A DNA stretch of 51,023 bases, from assembly GCF_023243045.1 (NCBI RefSeq), contig NZ_JALKFX010000048.1:1-51023 (forward strand). Reading direction: 5' to 3'. A program made the position numbers and the translations under genes. The first letter of the stretch is position 1. The number at the start of each line of letters is the position of its first letter. The stretch is from Frankia sp. AgB32. Its GTDB lineage: Bacteria > Actinomycetota > Actinomycetes > Frankiales > Frankiaceae. This document shows, piece after piece, positions 47,556 to 51,023 of the stretch. The notes under the pieces were generated by a model. That model saw only the letters and a list, made by a program, of their open reading frames with translations, was not told where the DNA came from and searched no databases.

Positions 47556-49253
47556 CTAGCGGGGTGCTGACGCGACGACGGTCAGGGCGGTCGTGGCCGC
47601 GGTCAGGCTCGCCGGGACCAGCGGAAGGTCGAGGACGTCGAGCGCCCCGGCGCGGCGCAGCCCGGCGCGCTCCTGCGGATCGGCGTCCTCGGTGAGGACG
47701 AGCGCGGGGATCGCGGCCGCGGTCGGGTCCGCGGCGAGCTCGGCGAGCAGCTCCGGTGCGGTCGCGTCCGGCAGCTCGTGGTCGAGCAGGACGAACGCCG
47801 GGCGGGCCCGGCGGACCGCGTCGAGGGCGAGGCCGGCGCGCGGAACGGTGACGGTGTCGGCGCCGAGGGTCTCGGCCAGCGTCTGCGCGACGGCCGAGCG
47901 CACGGCGGGGTCGCCGCTGACGTGCACGACCCGCAGGCCCTCCGGTGCCGGGCGCCGGGCCGACGCACCCAGGCCCGCCCCGCCCGCGGTGCCTTCGCCC
48001 GGACCGCCGGCGTGCGCGGCACCGCCGAACCCGGGACCGTGGCCGGAGAGGTGGGTGGGACCAGCCGCCGAGGGGCCACCGGTGCCGTAGCCGTGGTAGC
48101 TGCCGTAGCCGCCCGACCGGTGGGCTCCGGCGTCGTAACCGGTGACGCGGTAGGAGCCGTTGAGGTGGTCGTCGAAGCCGTCATCGTCGTCGGCATCGGG
48201 ATCCTCGAACCGCATGTCGACGGCGTCGAGGATCACGGCGAACACGCTGCCCACGCCGTGCCGGCTGGCGACCGTGAGCACGCCGCCCATCGCCGTCACC
48301 AGGGCGTGGGACAGCGCGAGGCCGAGGCCGCTGCCCTCGATGCCGCTGCGCTCGGCGCCGAGCCGTTCGAACGGGCGGAACAACCGGTCGATGGCCCGCG
48401 GCGACAGGCCCACGCCGTCGTCCTCGACCTCGATGCGGATGCGGGAGCCGGTGATCGGGACGATGCCGACGCGCACGCAGCCGCCCTCCCGGCCGTACTT
48501 CAACGCGTTGCCGACCAGGTTCAGCAGCACCTGCCACAGCCGGCGGCGGTCCGCGTCGGCGACCAGCGGCGCCGCCGGGCTGATCACCCGGCGGATGCTG
48601 CGCTGGGCGGCGAGCGGCTCGACCAGCTCCACCACGCCCGTGACGATGTCGAGGACGTTCACCGGGCCCTTGTTGATGTCGCCGCGCCCCGCCCGCAGCC
48701 GGGCCAGGTCCAGCACGTCGTCGATGAGCGCCTGCATGTGCCGGCCGCCGGTGATGATCCGCTCGACGTCGTCGTGCAGGTCGGGGGTGAGCGGTTCGAG
48801 TTCCAGCAGCTGGGCGAAGCCGAGCATCGCGTTGAGCGGGGTGCGCAGCTCGTGGCCGAGGCGTGCGATCAGTTCGTCCTTGGCCCGCGACTCGGTCTCG
48901 GCGATCTCCCGGGCGCGCTGGTCGGAGGTGTCCCGGGCGATGACGACCAGGCCGCCGCCGTCGGGATCACGCCGCACCGTGACCTGGTGGGGGGCCGTGA
49001 TCCCGGCCAGGGTGACCAGCCCGACCGAGCCCCGCCACAGCCCCGCCTGGGCCAGGCCCGCAGCGACCGCGTCGGACAGGGCCACCCGCAGGGCGGGGTC
49101 GACCACCTCGAGAAGGTCGCGTAGATGGGGGCGGCGCGGCACCCGCTCGCCGAGGAACTCGCGCGCGGTGGCGCCCATGTCGGTGACATGGCCGTCCGCG
49201 CCGGCGATCAGTGCCAGATCCGTCAGCGCATCCAGCAACGTGCGTGGCCCCAC
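47556..49253 (-). CDS. Hybrid histidine kinase with degenerate receiver
   Basis: 565 residues, no membrane segment. A PAS-like domain (residues about 5-115, LALIAGADGHVTDMG to LVVIARDTSDQ), a HisKA domain with His134 (LIARLGHELRTPLNAML), and an ATPase domain with NLVGNALKYG, DDGVGLS and GSGLGLALSHALV. A Gly/His/Tyr-rich linker (about 375-425) leads to a receiver-like domain. That domain keeps FVLLDHELPDA but has lost the acidic pair at its start (VVHVSGDPAV) and the Lys before the last strand (DVLDLPL), so phosphorylation is doubtful. Start GTG 49253. Upstream is a 227-bp divergent gap. Confidence 0.88.
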   Translation of the reverse strand: MGPRTLLDALTDLALIAGADGHVTDMGATAREFLGERVPRRPHLRDLLEVVDPALRVALSDAVAAGLAQAGLWRGSVGLVTLAGITAPHQVTVRRDPDGGGLVVIARDTSDQRAREIAETESRAKDELIARLGHELRTPLNAMLGFAQLLELEPLTPDLHDDVERIITGGRHMQALIDDVLDLARLRAGRGDINKGPVNVLDIVTGVVELVEPLAAQRSIRRVISPAAPLVADADRRRLWQVLLNLVGNALKYGREGGCVRVGIVPITGSRIRIEVEDDGVGLSPRAIDRLFRPFERLGAERSGIEGSGLGLALSHALVTAMGGVLTVASRHGVGSVFAVILDAVDMRFEDPDADDDDGFDDHLNGSYRVTGYDAGAHRSGGYGSYHGYGTGGPSAAGPTHLSGHGPGFGGAAHAGGPGEGTAGGAGLGASARRPAPEGLRVVHVSGDPAVRSAVAQTLAETLGADTVTVPRAGLALDAVRRARPAFVLLDHELPDATAPELLAELAADPTAAAIPALVLTEDADPQERAGLRRAGALDVLDLPLVPASLTAATTALTVVASAPR

Positions 49254-49480
49254 CTACGCCTCGTCATCCGTTTTCTTCCACCCCACGGCGGGCAATGGTA
49301 GGGCGTGCCGTCAGAGCCCGTTGTCCCGGGTTTGCGTTGCCGCCCGGACGGCGTGCCACCGGCGACTTCTGGTGACATGTCAACAGCTTACCGACCCTCC
49401 GGATTTGCCGGTGTAGCGGGAGTGAGGCGCGCCGTCGGGACCGTGGCTGGCAGGGGCCCTGGCGTGGTACGTCTGACCGC

Positions 49481-49777
49481 ATGCTGGTTGCCTTCAGTGT
49501 CACCCCCATCGGAGCCGGCGAGGGCGTCGCCGAACTCGTCGCCGAGGCGGTCCGCGTGGTGCGGGCCAGCGGCCTGCCACACGAGACGAACGCCATGTTC
49601 ACCACCGTCGAGGGCGAGTGGGACGAGGTGATGGACGTCGTGCGCCGGGCGACCGAGGCGGTCTCCGCCCGCTCGGGCCGGGTCAGCCTCGTGCTCAAGG
49701 CGGACCTGCGTCCCGGCGCCACCGACGCGCTGCACACCAAGGTGGAGCGGGTCGACCGCCTCCTGGACGGCGACTGA
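49481..49777 (+). CDS. Thiamine-binding-like protein, MTH1187/YkoF family
   Basis: 98 residues: [20 protein letters not shown], then [22 protein letters not shown] and [13 protein letters not shown]. This is the small ferredoxin-like fold of the MTH1187 (DUF77) family, of which YkoF binds thiamine. Ligand here is not certain. ATG 49481 without a strong ribosome site. Confidence 0.87.
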   Translation: MLVAFSVTPIGAGEGVAELVAEAVRVVRASGLPHETNAMFTTVEGEWDEVMDVVRRATEAVSARSGRVSLVLKADLRPGATDALHTKVERVDRLLDGD

Positions 49778-49882
49778 CGGCCGGTCCGGCGAAACACCCG
49801 TGGTCCGGTAGGGGTTACTACGGGCCCGGAAAAGTCGTCTGCCGGCGCGTCCGTGGGGTCAGCCGGATGTCACCATGGAGGC

Positions 49883-50869
49883 ATGCAACGAAGGCCACCA
49901 GTCCCATCCGGATTGCCGCGAGGTGCGGGAGGCCCGGGAGGTCCCGGGCGCCTGCCCGACAGCCTCGGCGGCCTGCGTCTGGCCGGCGCGGTCCCGTTGG
50001 ACCCCAAGCCGGCGACCCCGCCCCCGCCGGCGGGTCCCGCCCCCGCCGCGAACGGCGCCGCCGGGCCCGCCGCGGGCCCGCTCGTCATCGACGTCACCGA
50101 GGCGAGCTTCGCCACCGACGTCGTCAGCCGCTCGATGCAGGTCCCCGTCGTGCTCGACTTCTGGGCCTCCTGGTGCGGCCCGTGCAAGCAGCTCAGCCCC
50201 GTGCTGGAGAAGCTGGCCGTGGCGGACGGCGGCAGCTGGATCCTCGCCAAGGTCGACGTGGATGCCAATCCGGGCCTCGCCCAGGCGGCCGGCGTGCAGG
50301 GCATCCCCGCGGTGAAGGCGGTCGTCGGCGGGCGCATCATCGGCGAGTTCACCGGCGCGGTGCCCGAGCGTGAGGTGCGTTCCTGGCTCGACCAGCTGCT
50401 CGCCATGGTGGCCGAGGCAACGGGCGGGCTGCCGGGCGCCTCGGCGGCCGAGGCGCAGGACCCGCACCTGTCCGCCGCCGAGGCCGCGCTCGCTCGCGGC
50501 GACATCGAGACGGCGGCGGAGTCCTACCGGGCCCGGCTCGAGGAGGCGCCGGGAGACCAGGAGGCACTCACCGGACTCGCGCGCGCCGAGCTGCTGCGCC
50601 GCGTCAACGCCTTCGACCCGGCGCAGGTCCGCGCCCGGGCCGCGGCGAACCCCGACGATGTCGAGGCCGCGATCGCGGCCGCGGACCTGGGGATCGCCGA
50701 GGGCGACAGCGCCGGTGCCCTCGCGGGGCTCGTCGACTTCGTGCGCCGCGCGTCCGGTCCGGAGCGCGACCGTGCCCGCGCCCACCTCGTGGATCTCTTC
50801 CAGGCACTCAGCGACGCCGACCCGGCCGTCGGCCCGGCCCGCCGCTCGCTGGCCGCGGCGCTGTTCTGA
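49883..50869 (+). CDS. Thioredoxin-TPR protein (CnoX/YbbN-like)
   Basis: About 328 residues: a Pro/Gly-rich disordered N-terminus (to about residue 65), a thioredoxin domain with the active site Trp97-Cys98-Gly-Pro-Cys101-Lys (FWASWCGPCKQLSPVL) and cis-Pro in GVQGIPAVKAV, then helical TPR-type repeats (LSAAEAALARGDIETAAESY, AAIAAADLGIAEGDSAGALA). This is the arrangement of YbbN/CnoX chaperone-like thioredoxins; with CGPC it can be redox active. The start is ATG 49883 or GTG 49853; GGAGG is only one base from the ATG. Conserved next to the thiolase region in M. tuberculosis (Rv1324). Confidence 0.92.
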   Translation: MQRRPPVPSGLPRGAGGPGGPGRLPDSLGGLRLAGAVPLDPKPATPPPPAGPAPAANGAAGPAAGPLVIDVTEASFATDVVSRSMQVPVVLDFWASWCGPCKQLSPVLEKLAVADGGSWILAKVDVDANPGLAQAAGVQGIPAVKAVVGGRIIGEFTGAVPEREVRSWLDQLLAMVAEATGGLPGASAAEAQDPHLSAAEAALARGDIETAAESYRARLEEAPGDQEALTGLARAELLRRVNAFDPAQVRARAAANPDDVEAAIAAADLGIAEGDSAGALAGLVDFVRRASGPERDRARAHLVDLFQALSDADPAVGPARRSLAAALF

Positions 50870-50883
50870 GTGGACCCGCTCGC

Positions 50884-50947
50884 GGGGGGGGCGGGGGGGG
50901 GGGGGCGCGCGGGGGGGGGGGGGGGGCCCCCCGCCGCCGGGGGGGCC
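50884..50947. repeat. G-homopolymer-rich stretch
   Basis: Runs of 7, 13 and 16 G separated by one or a few C, then six C and another seven G. It lies 15 bases after the thioredoxin stop codon. Such runs are at the limit of sequencing accuracy and could be collapsed or expanded. The last 76 bases of the window from GTG 50948 are open but too short to call a gene. Confidence 0.8.
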
Positions 50948-51023
50948 GTGACCGCACGGCACAACGGGTGGAGGCCCGCTGGCCTCGACGACCGTACCGT
51001 CGGCGTCGGCGTCGACGCGCTCG

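Overview
The window reads as a piece of a very GC-rich actinobacterial chromosome. Evidence: GTG/TTG starts, four-base stop/start overlaps, strong third-position G/C, Rho with a long Arg/Asp-rich insertion, a MurA with Asp in place of the active-site Cys, a NucS mismatch endonuclease, a MeaA-type mutase and a Ccr reductase. The backbone order (argS-lysA-hom-thrC-thrB-rho-rpmE-prfA-prmC-tsaC-glyA-wecA-atpI-atpBEFHAGDC, then ATR, murA, nucS, thiolase, thioredoxin) matches, from memory, M. tuberculosis Rv1292-Rv1324 and the Streptomyces SCO5353-5400 neighbourhood. A Frankia-like filamentous actinomycete is my best guess, not a proven assignment.

Layout. 1-2166: mobile DNA, an IS3-type transposase remnant followed by a large serine recombinase whose reading frame runs antisense through a tRNA-Arg(CCG) gene. 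2176-9295: a single-domain response regulator, argS, and a translationally coupled aspartate-family operon (lysA, hom, thrC, thrB). 9296-18868: rho with a long leader, rpmE and its terminator, prfA/prmC/tsaC, glyA, wecA, and two small membrane proteins that precede the ATP synthase. 18869-26835: a 736-bp regulatory gap, the eight-gene F1Fo ATP synthase operon with an unusually short epsilon subunit, and a strong terminator. 26835-30516: accessory genes inserted behind the atp operon: mazEF, cobalamin adenosyltransferase, a PP2C-like phosphatase, a frameshifted TPR/membrane protein and a decayed Nudix gene. 30596-37280: murA, small membrane and STAS proteins, ethylmalonyl-CoA mutase, an HD protein and nucS. 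37578-46731: a doubled 3-hydroxyacyl-CoA dehydrogenase, a DUF1232 protein, a DivIVA-like coiled-coil protein, crotonyl-CoA carboxylase/reductase, an ECF sigma factor with a membrane partner, acetyl-CoA acetyltransferase and the MeaB GTPase. 46796-50869: cupin, degenerate hybrid histidine kinase, thiamine-binding-like protein and TPR-thioredoxin. The last 150 bases contain G homopolymers.

How genes work together. The first half is housekeeping: translation (tRNA-Arg, ArgS, RF1, PrmC, TsaC, L31), Lys/Thr synthesis, one-carbon metabolism (GlyA) and energy (ATP synthase). In the second half, acetyl-CoA acetyltransferase, 3-hydroxybutyryl-CoA dehydrogenase, Ccr and ethylmalonyl-CoA mutase supply most of the first half of the ethylmalonyl-CoA pathway, with ATR and MeaB making and protecting the B12 cofactor of the mutase.

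The most unusual signals are an ArgS whose HIGH signature has become TLAS while KMSK is intact; a recurrent 15-bp tandem duplication seen at six separate places; repeated leaderless-promoter geometry (TANNNT 6-8 bases before the start codon) at seven genes; and a perfect inverted repeat over the ribosome-binding site of the thiolase. No CRISPR array, phage structural cluster or recognisable new defence island was found.
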